Of a stretch of 64,000 bases of DNA, positions 31,220 through 43,218 are shown in pieces (the stretch's first letter is position 1; every line of letters starts with the position of its first letter). Made by a program: the position numbers and the translations under genes. The notes under the pieces are model-generated. The model was not told where the DNA came from, did no database searches, and was given only the letters and a program-made list of their open reading frames with translations. Source of the DNA: Ligustrum vulgare (lineage: Eukaryota; Streptophyta; Magnoliopsida; Lamiales; Oleaceae); the NCBI GenBank assembly GCA_963555705.1, contig OY743177.1:1054001-1118000 (forward strand), given 5' to 3'.

Positions 31220-32640
31220 TCCCTAAAAAAGTGGAACTAAAAACTGACTGAGACAAAGGGTAGAAACCTTCAATAGGAATTTCCATTACCACCAACTCCT
31301 GAGAACCCGTTCCCTCAATTTTTTCTAATTTCCCCAAATTCCAAAATTACTCGAAAGAAAATACAAAAAGAAAGGAAAATCCTCAAACAAGCACCCCATG
31401 AATTCAACACTAAGAATAACAAGAAAGCAAGGGAAGAAAAGATTACCTAAAGCAAGAAATGAAGGAAGTCAACAACCTTGAGTCTAAAAGAGAACAGCGC
31501 CCAATCTGAAAGTCTTGATTGAAAAAGATCTCGTTGATAAGGAAACACTCAAAGGATATCGTGAGACTCTCTGTAACAGAAATTAGGAAGCTGGCTCTCA
31601 CAAGGAGATTCTTGGGAGATTTTTTTTTGAAGAACGCAAGAAAGAGGAAGCTGAGGGATGAAAGAAACTATATAAATAGGCCCTGTCAATCTAAACCCTT
31701 CATCCTGAAGCTGAAGGGCTAATCCAGGCGGTACACCTGTCTTAAGTGAGGGTAAGTTGAAGTGCCAACAGTTTGAGATTTAATAAGGGAGTAACCATCC
31801 CACCGATGGAGTGTGTCTTATGCGTGATGGGGCACGTTCCCTTAAAGCATTTCTTGGGAATTAAAGCCAATTATTTATTTGCCATGAATGCGCCCCCATG
31901 AAGACATGCTAACACTTGTTACGGTTGAATTAAATAGGGAATAAGTCCAAAGGTCCAAATACTATACATAAAAAGCATAGTCAACGGATAAATGACCTCA
32001 GAACTTCATAACATCGCAACATTACCCACGCTTGTGTCGCCTCGAATTCATGGGAGGGAACGTTCTACACAATCCCGACTTTGTGTCGCTCCATGAAAAA
32101 CCATAATCCCGTCTTTATGGACCTCACGACCAATTCAGTTCGACTTGTCTATGTCAAGTTCGATCCGCTTATGAATGGACCCATCTAACTTGAGAGGGAC
32201 TAGTGTTATGACCACTTTAAGCTTGACACGTCACTCATGGGAGCCCATGTGGGACCCACTGGTTACCAGATGGGCCCAAAGACTTACGAGTTATTGCATT
32301 GCCGAGGCGATAAATAGGCGGAACCCCTTTTGATCGAACTACTAGTCCTAATGGATGTTATCTGAGGCACATCCCCCAGGCTAGTGACAAGACTGTCAAA
32401 TTGTTTCAGGGGGATTTGACCTTCCTATAAGTTGCAACTTGATGGGATAGCGCCTTATTTGAGCATCAAAAAAGAATGAGCTGAATTGGTTAAGATGTTA
32501 AAAGGATGCGACCTAAATCCTTGATAGATTTTCTATCAGCCGTCGGTCCTTCAACCGTTGGGTATAAAAATTTTCCAAAGCATACTAGAGATGCTATGTA
32601 ATATCTTGAGAAGTGATGGACACCTAAGAAGGAGAAATAT
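31220..32640. other. Tail-to-tail junction of two Tat-type elements; possible 3' LTR piece
   Basis: No coding region recognised. The LTR ends of both Tat-type elements should lie here. One candidate is a purine stretch GAGAGGGACTAG (32192-32203) followed by TGTTATGACC (32204), which could be the PPT and 3' LTR start of the plus-strand element, with a TATA-like GATAAATAGG at about 32309. TATA-like sequences also occur at 31666 and 32562. No second LTR copy is visible to confirm this. Confidence 0.35.
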
Positions 32641-32649
32641 GCTTAAGAT

Positions 32650-33153
32650 ATGCTTGTGCTCGATCTGATGACAACTAGCTATGCTTTAATTGGGGAGGCA
32701 CTAAATTACCAATCTAGCGCCTTTGCCAAAGTTCATAGGGCGATTGTGGAAGCCATAGCCCTGAGGAAGCAAGTCGAAAAAGAAAAAGGAAGAGCTGACA
32801 TGGAATTAGGAGCTAAACTAGTCTTGAGAAGGAAGCTGAAAAACTCAAAGAGGAACTGAAAATGTCGAAGCTTCGGTTCTGGATGAAGAGAGCAGAAATT
32901 TAACCGATGAGGTTTTTGATTTGAAAAGTTAGGGTATTCAGTTGGAGAATGAAAAAATCGCGATGGAAGAGAGAGCTACCATTTCTTACAAGGATGCTGT
33001 GGAATAGTTCAAGGGCTCCAAAGTGTATGATCGGAATGTTGAAGTGAATTATTATTTGACCTATAAGGAGATAGTAGAGCTGGAACAGAAAAGGCCCGAC
33101 ATGGATATAGCTTTTATTGAAACAAGAATTAGAGAATATTTGGAACAAATATA
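32650..33153 (+). pseudogene. Antisense coiled-coil gene fragment of the minus-strand Tat-type element
   Basis: Plus-strand coiled-coil sequence rich in Glu, Lys and Leu, broken by a frameshift near 32820 and stops near 32931 and 33006. It resembles the C-terminal part of the 26075-31219 gene, including a ...AFAKVHRAIVEA... helix and an FKGS-like motif before the tail. Its N-terminal half is missing. It lies downstream of the integrase at 40480-43478 and convergent to it, mirroring the other Tat-type element. A TATA-like GGTATAAAAA at about 32562 precedes it. Confidence 0.6.
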
Positions 33154-33432
33154 ATAGTATGTGTCCAGATGATGGCTCAACTATGTAAGATCAACCCGTT
33201 AATTATGCTCCCTCGATTGTTAACGAGCCGAATCCTTGAAAACTTTTCTTAAAACTTCATATTTTGTTCTTTTATTCAAGCAGCTCTACTTTGTAATAAT
33301 CCAAACTATTGTATTTATTTTCCACATCTACAATTTTGTTTAATGAGACTAAAAGCATTTCGATCGAAGAATTTTGAAGTTTCCTTTGGTTTATTAGACA
33401 AGTCATCATGTGTATTGAATTAATTATCTTTT

Positions 33433-33625
33433 CAGGATTATCGACTCGTGATAAATGACTTGGTGGCATGGTTTTTCCGTATCCCTTGAGTTTTTTCACC
33501 TCGTTTCTGAGGACCTCAAGGCCGTGGTTCTACCGTGTCCTTTGAGGTTTTTCAGTTCATGAGAAATGACCTTGGGGGCGTGATTCTGCGTGTCCCTTGA
33601 GGTTTTTTAACTCGTTAGAAATGAC
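33433..33625 (+). repeat. Minisatellite, about 60-bp unit, split by an insertion
   Basis: Imperfect units built on GAAATGAC...GTGGTTCTGCCGTGTCC...TTGAGGTTTTT; about three here, and two more at 40220-40345 beyond the 33626-40219 insertion. It lies in the 3' non-coding region of the Tat-type element. Confidence 0.75.
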
Positions 33626-34176
33626 TGTTCGCTATTGTAAGTGTATGAATCACACAAGTAATATAATGGACGTGAGTCCGAATATCGTTCACACAGAGAT
33701 TGTGCAAATTTTATTTTAGATTATAATTCCGTAACCGGAATTATGAAAACTCTGAATAGTGATCATGCGATCACATACCTTGAGTGCCATGCGATCGTTC
33801 AGCTTCCTGGCCAGGTGCAATTTTTATCTTTGAAGTGCTATAAGTTGGTCCTTGATATTTTATTGCACATCATGTCCTCTAACTTTCGATTGTTACAATT
33901 TGATCCCTAAACTTTCGATTTCTTCAAAATTTGATTTTTTTCTTCGAATTTTCTTCCAATTGGCATCTTGATCTACTTCATCAACTCTTGATTTGCATAC
34001 TTTGACACTTTTATCATCCAATTGATTGATTTTGGCTTTAATTTCATTATTTTCTCGACTTTGGGTTTATTCCTGACACATAACAAATAACAACGAAATA
34101 ATTAGCAAATATTCTTGAACAAACAACTAAAATCCTACTTTTAGGATAGAAATAAATATATAAAATACACTTATCA
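33626..34176 (-). repeat. 3' LTR of the decayed Athila-like element (551 bp)
   Basis: Starts TGATAAGTG on the minus strand at 34176. It is shorter than its partner because of a deletion near 33757. One GCGATC-type pair remains at 33762-33805. The PPT and a degraded stem-loop (one mismatch) adjoin at 34177-34215. Confidence 0.8.
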
Positions 34177-37100
34177 ATACCTCCAAACTAGAACTATTAT
34201 TCATCATTGAACAAAATAAAACTGAACTATAAAAATAAAAATGCAAATAACAAATATTTTTGTTTTTGTCAACTTATTTACCATATGTTTCAACAATTCA
34301 AATTGACGATTTATTTTAAAAAAGAAATATGAAAAACAAAAAATATTTTCATTCATCCGATGCTCAACTTTGTTGTGTGTGTGAATAGCCAAAAATCAAA
34401 TGCAAACTCATGTAAAAATATACTTGACACTATATGACTAGTCATGCAGAAATAAGCCTAAATCCCATGTGGTCAACAATGATTTTTTTTTTATTTTCCT
34501 TAGACTCTCATGGATGATCACAACCTTACTATTTTTCTCCCATATCCCGATGTCTTTTATATTTTTGGGGCTTTTAATCATTTATATTATGCATTTTGCC
34601 ACACAAAGCAGTTAGGTTTTGATAAGCATGCACAATAGACCAAAAGTAATCCATCCCAAATCTCACACTCCGGCTTTAGAAATTTCAATCAGCAAGGTTT
34701 ATACCATTCATTTTATTCCATTTTTCTTTTATTTGGACTTTTTTCTTTTAATTTCCTTATCTTTTACCATATTTGTGCAAAACTTTTCATACTTGCTTTC
34801 TATATGACCCCTATAGCGAGCTTTAGGTCGGTGACGACGAATTTAGGGCACCAAGTTCAAAGAATCCCTCAGACTTAATTACTCGAGTCATCAAGGCTTA
34901 AATAGAAAAGTTAAAGATGTTTTAGCGTCTTATGTGTAAGTCCATTCTCCGTACTTGCTTTCTAATTAACCCCTGTAGTGAGCTTTAGGTCAATAACTCC
35001 CAACTCAGTTGAGTTTAGGGTACCAGGCTCAAAGAACCCATTAGACTTAATTACTCGATTCAAAAAAGCATTTGAAGAGTAGAATAAGACCTTCAACATT
35101 TTTCTATTTTTATGCTGGTTATGATTTATACCCGTTGATCAAAACTTCCTCAACTAAAGATGTAAAACAAAGAACTTTAAACCTTCAATCCATCAATGCC
35201 TACTCATACTAACCTTTCCACCCCCAAACTGCTTCTCGATTCTAAATCTCAGTTCGAGATCTAAATTCTTAAGGTTTGAGATTTTTCAGTCAATTCTATG
35301 TTCAAATTGCACAAGTTTACCTCACAAGTATCACACATCTCCTACACAAGTTATTATTCGACAATGGCTATGTGCTCAAGTTTTTAGCAAAGTGTTACAT
35401 GGATGAATGTTAAGAGAAATTAAGTTCATGTCATTCAAATTTCTAACTAAAGCACAAGAGTCAATTCAAATCATGTCATGAGCAATAAATAAACAAAAAA
35501 ATTTTCAAAATTTTCAAATCTTTTTGATTTTTCAAATTTTTCTACCCCAAAATCGAATGAATGTTTATATGAAAGCACATGAATGAGATTTCCACCTCAA
35601 ACTAGAAATCTACATTGTCTTCAATGTATTTCAAGAAATAATAAACAATTAAGCAAAAAATAACAATAGGGTCAAGTACTTCTTGGGTTTGGGGAGGCGG
35701 TGTTCTCATTTTGAATCTTTGATCTTTATGTATCTTGGATGATTTGGTCCAATGTGTTTTCTCATTATGTTTCATGCAAAAGAAAGATAAACAGCATAAG
35801 AATGTATAAAAATTGCATGAAAACTGAAAAAAAAACCAACACAACAAACCCAAACTATGACTTAGAAAAAAATTTGAAATTCTTGAAAATTGGTCGACCA
35901 CTGACTTTTAGCCCTTGACATCACCTAGATAAAGTGAAGATTTCCCAAGATATATCCCGAGCATATGAAATTACATAACTTGGTCTACAAAATATAAAAA
36001 AATTAGCACATTTGAAGCTCATTTGGGTCATGAAAATGCAAGGTGAAACAGGTGCAGTGAAGCTGAAAATAAGGGCCGGGGTGCATTGGTGCCTACAATG
36101 GCCTTGTAATGAGGTGCTATGTAATGAAATGATGTTCAAGTTGAGTTTCATGCCTTAATTCAGTGTAAACAATGAATGAATGATACAAAAATGATGTATA
36201 AAACGTGATGAAGGTGATCATCAATCTAGAATTGCACAAACTCAACAAAACACTCATTGAAACATTTTATCGAACACCTTAGAAGCATTTGAAGAAATCA
36301 AGTGAAATCATAGATTTGGAGACTTGAATTGAGCCAAAAATTTTCACCTATAAACTCACAATTCAATACTCCAATTCTAGCCTAAACCCATCACCAATCA
36401 ATCCACAATTCACATTTCACAAAAAGAATGAAGGACAAAAAGATTATGCATGAGTTTGTGAAATTGTGTAGAAATCCATACCTTTTGAATGTTTTATGTG
36501 ATACAAGGCATGACTTTGAGTAAATATAATGTGCAAACATTGGGGAATGATTTTTGACTCAATGTGGCATGATTTGGGGGAGGAAAAATGGGTGCAAAGT
36601 GGTTAAAATGAAAGTTGTGTCAAAATGTACAGCAAATTGTCAGTTCTGTCCAGGAGTAACTGTGCGATCGCACAGTTATACTACCGTGCATCGCATGGTA
36701 GTGATTGACAGTGACCAGATTTTTTTCATTCTTTTGATTTTTGGACTTGTTTTCGACCCCTAAATGCTTTCAAATGCATGCAACGAAATTCTAAACTATG
36801 CTTACATGTCCTAAGCTAGGTGATCAAGTTGAAGATTGTGATGAAAAGCAACAAAACAAATAGAAAACAAACAAATCCTAAAAATGCTAAAACACATAAA
36901 AATAGGTGCAATGAAGTTTTCAATGCAACTAACATGTCAAAATGTGAATTCCAAGCATTCCGGTGATCCTAAATGCAATGAAAACTAAAAGTGCTAAAAC
37001 ATGCAAAATGGGATACTAGAATGACTTAAAGCTCATAACAAATCAATGCATGCATTCTAAGCTTCCTAGTGCTCCTAATTGCAATGTCAAGCAACTAAAT

Positions 37101-37207
37101 AACTAAAAAACAAATAAACAATTCAAAAGCAATAAATAAATCAACTAAAGGAAAATGTTTGAAAAGTTGGGTTGCCTTCCAACAAACGCTTCATTTAAAG
37201 TCTAGAG
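34177..37207 (-). other. Non-coding spacer of the decayed Athila-like element
   Basis: No coding region. It keeps the family landmarks in the same order: hairpin GTTGGG...TCCAAC at about 37167, one GCGATCGC-type pair at about 36663-36700, an internal PPT-like CCTCAAACTAGA (plus strand) with a 7-bp stem-loop TACATTG-TCTT-CAATGTA (35611-35628), duplicated stretches around 34800-35090, then the terminal PPT. Confidence 0.7.
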
Positions 37208-38750
37208 CTAGACTTTTTGGCAAACTTTCCAAGGTGGCATGAAATATGATGTTGAGGCCCTATCATTTGCCTTGATCCTATGCCCAAAAATTTCCTCATT
37301 CCCTTGGTGAAGTAGTGGTTCCACTTCTATTCTTGAGCAGTTTTTAAGAAGTGGATTCTTATTCTCTGTTTGCACCATGCTAAATGTGACATGCCCATCT
37401 TCTACTCTAAATGCCACATTCCCTTCTTCGACATCTATCAAGCATCTTCCAGTAGTCAGGAAAGGTCGACCCAGAATTAAAGGCATCCTACTGTCCTCTT
37501 CCATATCCAAAATTACCAAATCAGCTGGAAAAATGAACTTGTCCACTTTTACCAGCACATCTTCAACAATTCCATATGGATATTAAATAGAGCGATCAAT
37601 TAGCTGCAATATGAGTGATGTGGGTTTGGGGTCTCCTAATCCTAGTTTCTTGTAGACAGACAGGAGCATTAAGTTGACGCTTGCACCAAGATCACATAAA
37701 ATTTTGTTGAATTTTAAATCTCATATGATGCAAGATATTGAAAACTCCCTGGATCCTTTAGCTTTGGAGGCGATAGCTTTTGCAAAATTGCGCTACACTC
37801 CTCGATTAAGGATACTGTTTCGAACTCCTCAAGCTTCCTCTTTTTGGAAATCATGTCTTTTAAGAACTTAGAGTAGCTTGGAATTTGCCTAATTTCATCA
37901 ATGAAGGGAATATTGATATGCAGTTTTCTGACCATTTCCAGAAATTTGTTAAACTGGTGGTCCTCCTTAGTCTTTTTCAACCTTTGTAGAAATGGAATAA
38001 GGGACTCATGAGGCTTAATTGTCAATTTCACCCCATGTCCCTCTTTCTTCTCATCAGAGGGCTTCTCAGGTGCCTCAACACGTTCCTCCTTTTGAACTGA
38101 TTTTTTGACATGAACCTTAAGCAATTGCACCCCACTGCGTGTGGTAATTTCATTTACTCCTTGTTCCTCTATCCAACCCCTCAATCTTGGGGGAAATGGA
38201 GTAGTTGGTTCATACACTCTGTAAGATGGAGCAAAAGTGATCCTTCCTGCACAAAATCTACCTCTCTTACAATAGTTTTGATTGCCATCACTTGCTCCCT
38301 AAGATTAATCTCAGTGTTACTAGGCAGTGTACCTAGAGCTCTGTTTGCTAAAGCCTGAGCTATCAGACCAACTTGAGTTTCCAAGTTCTTGATTGAAGCC
38401 TGATGAGTTCGCAATGTAGTTTCAATCATCCTCATGAATTGGTCAATTTTGGTCATGAACTGATTAGTTTTAGCCATAAACTGATTTTTCTGGCTCATGT
38501 ACTGCTCAGTCCTCTCCATCAATTTCATGACCATCTCCTCAAGTTGAGGTTTCTTCTCCACTACCTACTATGGAGGGGTTTGCTGGCCTGTTCCATTTTG
38601 ATTTTCTCTCCATGAGAAGTTAGGGTGATTTCGCCAACCAGGATTGTAAGTGTTGGAATATGGATTATTTTGGCGGTATCCCTCTTGTACAAAATCTACT
38701 TGTTCAGGTTGACTAGAAGAATTGGAAAATCGGATTTTGAACTCTCTTCC
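37208..38750 (-). pseudogene. Athila-like gag-protease pseudogene, N-terminus missing
   Basis: Pieces in several frames. The end of Gag (PEQVDFV, NPGWRNHPNFSW, about 38700-38600) is followed by a coiled segment with repeated NQFM motifs (38520-38400). Then come the pre-protease region (38217-37714) and the protease tail with LILGRPFLTTGRCLID (37500-37440). The capsid-like domain is absent, replaced by LTR-like sequence upstream. Non-functional. Confidence 0.82.
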
Positions 38751-39283
38751 TTGGATGCACAACAATTCTTTTCTCCGACCAGTAGTTGGTAATTTAATCG
38801 AAACTTCTTCGTCCGACGTCCAATCAACGCAATTCAAAATTCTATGGAAAGCTGACTCAAAGGAATACAATTCATCTAGAAAAGACATTTTCAAAGTCGA
38901 ACGTTTATGGGGGTGAAACATGAGGCCTAATTATGAAGCTGAAAGTTTTGAGCATAACTTGTTCGGCTAGAATTCCTTCGTTTTCGTCCGTTTGCATTTA
39001 TCTTACCCAATTTAGCTTCCAACTCTTCCAGTTGAATCTTTAGCATCATGTGACAGAATACAATTGGTTTGAGTCATCTTTCTGAGATTTTGCATTTAAG
39101 TCCCCGAACTTTGAGTTATCTCATTTTAGCTCAATTTTGCTTCTAATTTCCTTTGATTCGTTCATTTCGCATTGGATTTCACCTAATACATAAAATATAA
39201 TTAAATTAAGCTATAATTCATTAAAATCTATAACAAATACTCTAGTTTAACTATTAAGATAAGTGTACAAAATACACTTATCA
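38751..39283 (-). repeat. Truncated foreign LTR inside the Athila-like element
   Basis: On the minus strand it begins TGATAAGTGTATTTTGTACAC at 39283, the start of a third Athila-type LTR. It runs into gag sequence at about 38750 without a TG/CA end or TSD. It sits where the 5' LTR end, PBS and Gag N-terminus should be. The left limit is approximate. Confidence 0.5.
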
Positions 39284-40219
39284 GATAACACAAAGTATAT
39301 GGGTATATTTCTATTTCTTATCAGACTTTGTGACAATTAAGCAAGGTCTAATAATTTCTTACTCTTTCGAACATAGCAAATTATCACAAACATCAACAAT
39401 TATGTGTCCACAATCACAGATGAAAATAAAAACATAATTAATTACATCAAACTCATGAAAAGCGTAAATTAAATAACAAGTCAAAACATAGAATCCGGAA
39501 CTAAAGTATCATCACAATTCCAACAATAAAATCTAGCCTAGATACACGATTAAAGATAATTCACAAGAAAAATGAATAGATGTCACCCCGTTCATCTCCT
39601 TGATCGTTGTTCTTCAATCTTGGATTTGGCCTTGAATGGATCCTCTAGCAGTTGGACAGTGTTTGGCATAAAACAAGACAATTGGGAATTACTTAGGGAG
39701 AAAGAATGCTGAAAATCGTGCAGAAGTTCAAAAATCGTGCCTAGTCTATTACCGCGCGATCCAATGGTTATATAGAATTGTAATTTGTCTTTGTGAACAT
39801 TGATCATACGATCGCATGCCTTGAGTGCCATGCGATCGCTTAGCTTCCTGGCCAAGTGCAATTTCCATCTTTGAAGTGCTATAAGTTGTTCCTTGATATT
39901 TTATGCACAACATGTCTTCCAAATTCTGATTGTTACAATTTGGCCCCTGAATTTCTGATTTCTTCGAAATTTGATTTTTTTTCTTCGATTTTTATTCCAA
40001 TTGGCACCTTGATCTACTTCATCAACTCTTGATTTGCATACTTTGACACTTTTATCATTCAATTGATTGATTTTGACTTCAATTTCATTATTTTCTCAAC
40101 TTTGGATTTATTCCTAAAACATAACAAATAACAACAAAATAAATATAGAAAATATTCTTGAACAAACAAATAAAATACTACTTTTATGATATAAATAAGT
40201 GTATAAAATACATTTATCA
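39284..40219 (-). repeat. 5' LTR of the decayed Athila-like element (partial)
   Basis: Minus-strand start TGATAAATG at 40219. One palindrome pair at 39805-39840 and TATATAA at about 39768-39774. Its U5 end is missing at 39284. Confidence 0.7.
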
Positions 40220-40479
40220 ATGACCTCGAGGACATGGTTCTGCCATGCCCCCCCTAAGGTTTTCATTTCATTTTTGAGGACCTCAAGGCGTGGTTATGCC
40301 GTGTCCTTCGAGGTTTTTTCTGTTTGTGAGAAATGACTTTTCAGTAGCAACAAAATCTTCTATTATGGAATTACATTGCATTTGACAAAGAATGAATTGA
40401 CATTGATGATATTTCATCTACAAAAATAAGTACTGTGATTCATTTGTCATTGATAATATTTCTTGAGATATTCTGTATT

Positions 40480-40974
40480 TCAGGGATGAGGGAGTGTCCT
40501 TCCATATGTTGTTTCTAGTTCATAAGCCCTATTATCGATTGATCTTATGATTTTAAAAGGACATTCCCAATTTTGAGTCAACAGACCTTCTTTCAGGAAA
40601 ACCTTTTTTAATACCATGTCCCCAGCTCGGAATTTCCTCACTTTCACTTTGGAGTTGTAATATTTGGCGTTCCTACGTTTATAAACAACATTTCTCAAGT
40701 CGGCCTATTCTTTTTTCTTCAACTAGGTCTGTTTCATTGCTTAAGATCTGGTTATTGTTCGGTTCATTGAAATGTGCAGTTCTATATGTTGGAATTCCAA
40801 TCTCCAATGGTATCATGGCCTCAATCCCAAACGTAAGAGTGAAATGAGTCTCCCTATTCGTGATTGTGCAAGTAATTTCATATGACTGGAGCACGCTAGG
40901 CAATTCTTCAGCCCAAGATTCTTTCAATCCTTCAATCGAGTTTTTAGAATGTGTTTGATTATCTTATTCACAGC
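40480..40974 (-). pseudogene. Tat-type integrase C-terminal region (distal part)
   Basis: Minus strand. It shows ESWAEELPSVL, FTLTFGIEAMIP, YNSKVKVRKFRAGDMVLKKV and a NWECPFKI-like GPY/F module, i.e. the region after the catalytic Glu. A frameshift near 40700 splits it into two frames. It continues the integrase core at 43219 across the solo LTR. Confidence 0.85.
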
Positions 40975-40979
40975 TTCAA

Positions 40980-43213
40980 TGTAATACCCTGATTCACGTA
41001 TTTTTAAAGGTTACTAAGTTTTAGAACTATTTTCTTGTGTCTTTGATTATATGTTGTTGAGTTTTTTTTATTGTAGTATATAAGAATGGAATTGGTGAAG
41101 GTAAGGACCAAAATTATGGAAGTTCCGGATTTGTCGTTTTTCCCGGTATTACATAGAATCGCGTAGAAGTTTCGGGGATTAGATTGGACGAGAACCTAAG
41201 GTTGAGGACCAACTTGTAGAGGGATACAAAAAAAAAAAAAGAAAGGACAGCAGCCTATGTCTATTTAGGAGAAAGAGAGAGAATAATGGATTGCAAGATA
41301 TTTTCATCCTTTAACTAACTCTTTTAGTCCTTTTTTTTTATCATAAAACCACTTAAATATAAGGAAAGAGAGAGCTTAGAAAAGAGAGAGAGAGAGAGAG
41401 AGAGAGAACCAAAATTTTTTGAGGAAAAAGAAGGGAAAATTTTGCAAAAAATTTAAGAAAAGAAAAGGAAGGGAAAGAGGAGAAATCACAACAAGGTAAC
41501 AAATCTTTTTCTTATTTGAATTCTTTGATTTTCTTACATGTTGAAGGGGATTTGAAAACCTAGGGTTTATGAAATTTTGGGATGGAATTGAAGAATGAAT
41601 CATAATCTTGTTCATATGTTTCCTTTGGTATAGAAATTTCCCTAGAAATTAGAATATAGAAAATATGATGAAATTATGTTAGTTTCCATATCAAGTGGGT
41701 TAAGAAGCATGAAGATGAATTATGAACTTATTTCTTATAATTTTGGATCTCACGAAATTGTTATATGAAAGGGGAAATGATATATGTGAAGGAAGAAATG
41801 GAATTCTTGATGAAATTGGCTTGAATTTTAAGATGTAGAAAAAGGGGTATGCTGGATTTTTTTAACAAAGAAAATGTTTTGGTCTAAAAATTATAGAACC
41901 TTCACCCATTTCATGAATCAGAGGATTTATGATGAATACCAATGTAAGGAAACCATAACTACTTGTAGAATTAGTAAATACATAATATATGTAAGGTATA
42001 GAAAAGGGTAGAGAATTCTTGGAAAGATTGGAATGTAAGTTGGTTTACATTGTGTATTACAGGTGAAATTGAGGAGATTGGAAAAGCATACCAACCAAGC
42101 TAGAATATTGGTCCAAAAAATTGTGAGTGGAAATCTTCCTTTCTTACTCTTTAGAAAAGAAATTATTTATGATGTTTTCTATGGTTTTCATGAAAGTTAT
42201 GGCTTATCTTTGAAAAGTTTTATATGTTATGAATAATATTTCATGATCTTGAGATAATGTGAAATTTATGAAAAATGATGTGAAGTGTGAATTGTTAATT
42301 ATGATTTTAATGCAAAATTTTGTCAAGTGATACTCGATGTTGATAAGTATATGCCTCCTACGGGAGAAGGGGCCTATGGCTCAAGTTGTTTAAATATGCC
42401 GCCTTGGCAAAGGGGCTTAGGGCTCAAGCTGTTTAATTATGCCGCCTTGGCGAAGGGGCCACAGGTTACCAGTGGCTCAAGTTGACACATTGCGCGCATG
42501 TGGTTGATATGATGAAATACAATCGATGAGATTATGATATGAGATCTTTGGTGAATTTTGTATTGTTATTATATGATGATGGCTTCCTTCTTTATTTGTA
42601 AAAGTAAATTTTGAAAATAATGATAAATGATTATTTCTTGATTTTGTTTTTTACGAATACAAATTTTGGGAAAAATGGTTTGTTATTGGATTTTTCACTC
42701 ACTAAGTTTATTAGCTCACCTATTTTTCCCATGTAAATTTCTTTCAGGTGACAACTGAAGTTGAGCAACTTCTGGTACGCCTAGCCCGTGACATCAAGTT
42801 TAGAAAAAGAAAAGGTGGACATGATCACATGATGTTAATTTTGAACACTTTTGTCTTTTGAAAACTTTTTAGATCTTATGGGTTGTAATTATTTCATATG
42901 TCATGTAAATATAGTTTTGAGTTTCGCCACGTGTTATTTTATACGAATATAGGGAATGTGTTTTTGTAAACTAACTTCATCGATATTGAACCGTGGGTGG
43001 AACTACTTATATGTTGAGAATTGTGATTTAAAATTATTTTTGAAAAACAGGATGATATATGTGTTAATTATTAAAGGCAAATTCTGTCAAATTATTTTCA
43101 GAAAATTTAAGATTTTATGAGCCTTGATGATAGGTTTTGATTTTTAGTTAAAATCTATCATCGGCGATGTCTCGCTTAAAGTCTAGTAAAGGTACTTGGG
43201 GTGGGGCATGTCA
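40980..43213 (+). mobile_element. Solo LTR (2234 bp), Tekay/Del-like
   Basis: TGTAATACCCTGATTCACG...GGGGTGGGGCATGTCA with a perfect TSD TTCAA (40975-40979, 43214-43218). No PBS, PPT or coding region. Inside are a GA microsatellite (about 41384-41406) and a two-copy repeat built on GCCGCCTTGG...AAGGGGC (42398-42460). Long LTRs with this kind of start are usual for Tekay/Del elements; the lineage is an inference. Confidence 0.88.
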
Positions 43214-43218
43214 TTCAA

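Larger units (their letters stand above)
33626..40219 (-). mobile_element. Decayed Athila-like gag-pro element
   Basis: Ends TGTTCGC...TTATCA, with a perfect TSD ATGAC (33621-33625, 40220-40224) inside the minisatellite. On the minus strand: 5' LTR (40219 to about 39284), a foreign LTR-like piece (39283 to about 38750), a gag-pro pseudogene lacking its N-terminus, a spacer, and a 3' LTR (34176-33626). It has the same gene-poor plan as 16194-24826 but is far more diverged, so it is an older or separate subfamily. Confidence 0.85.

Noticed and set aside
32204..32480. Firm call of a Tat-type 3' LTR from TGTTATGACC
   Set aside because: No second LTR copy or matching end is in the window. It is kept only as a low-confidence remark in the junction entry.
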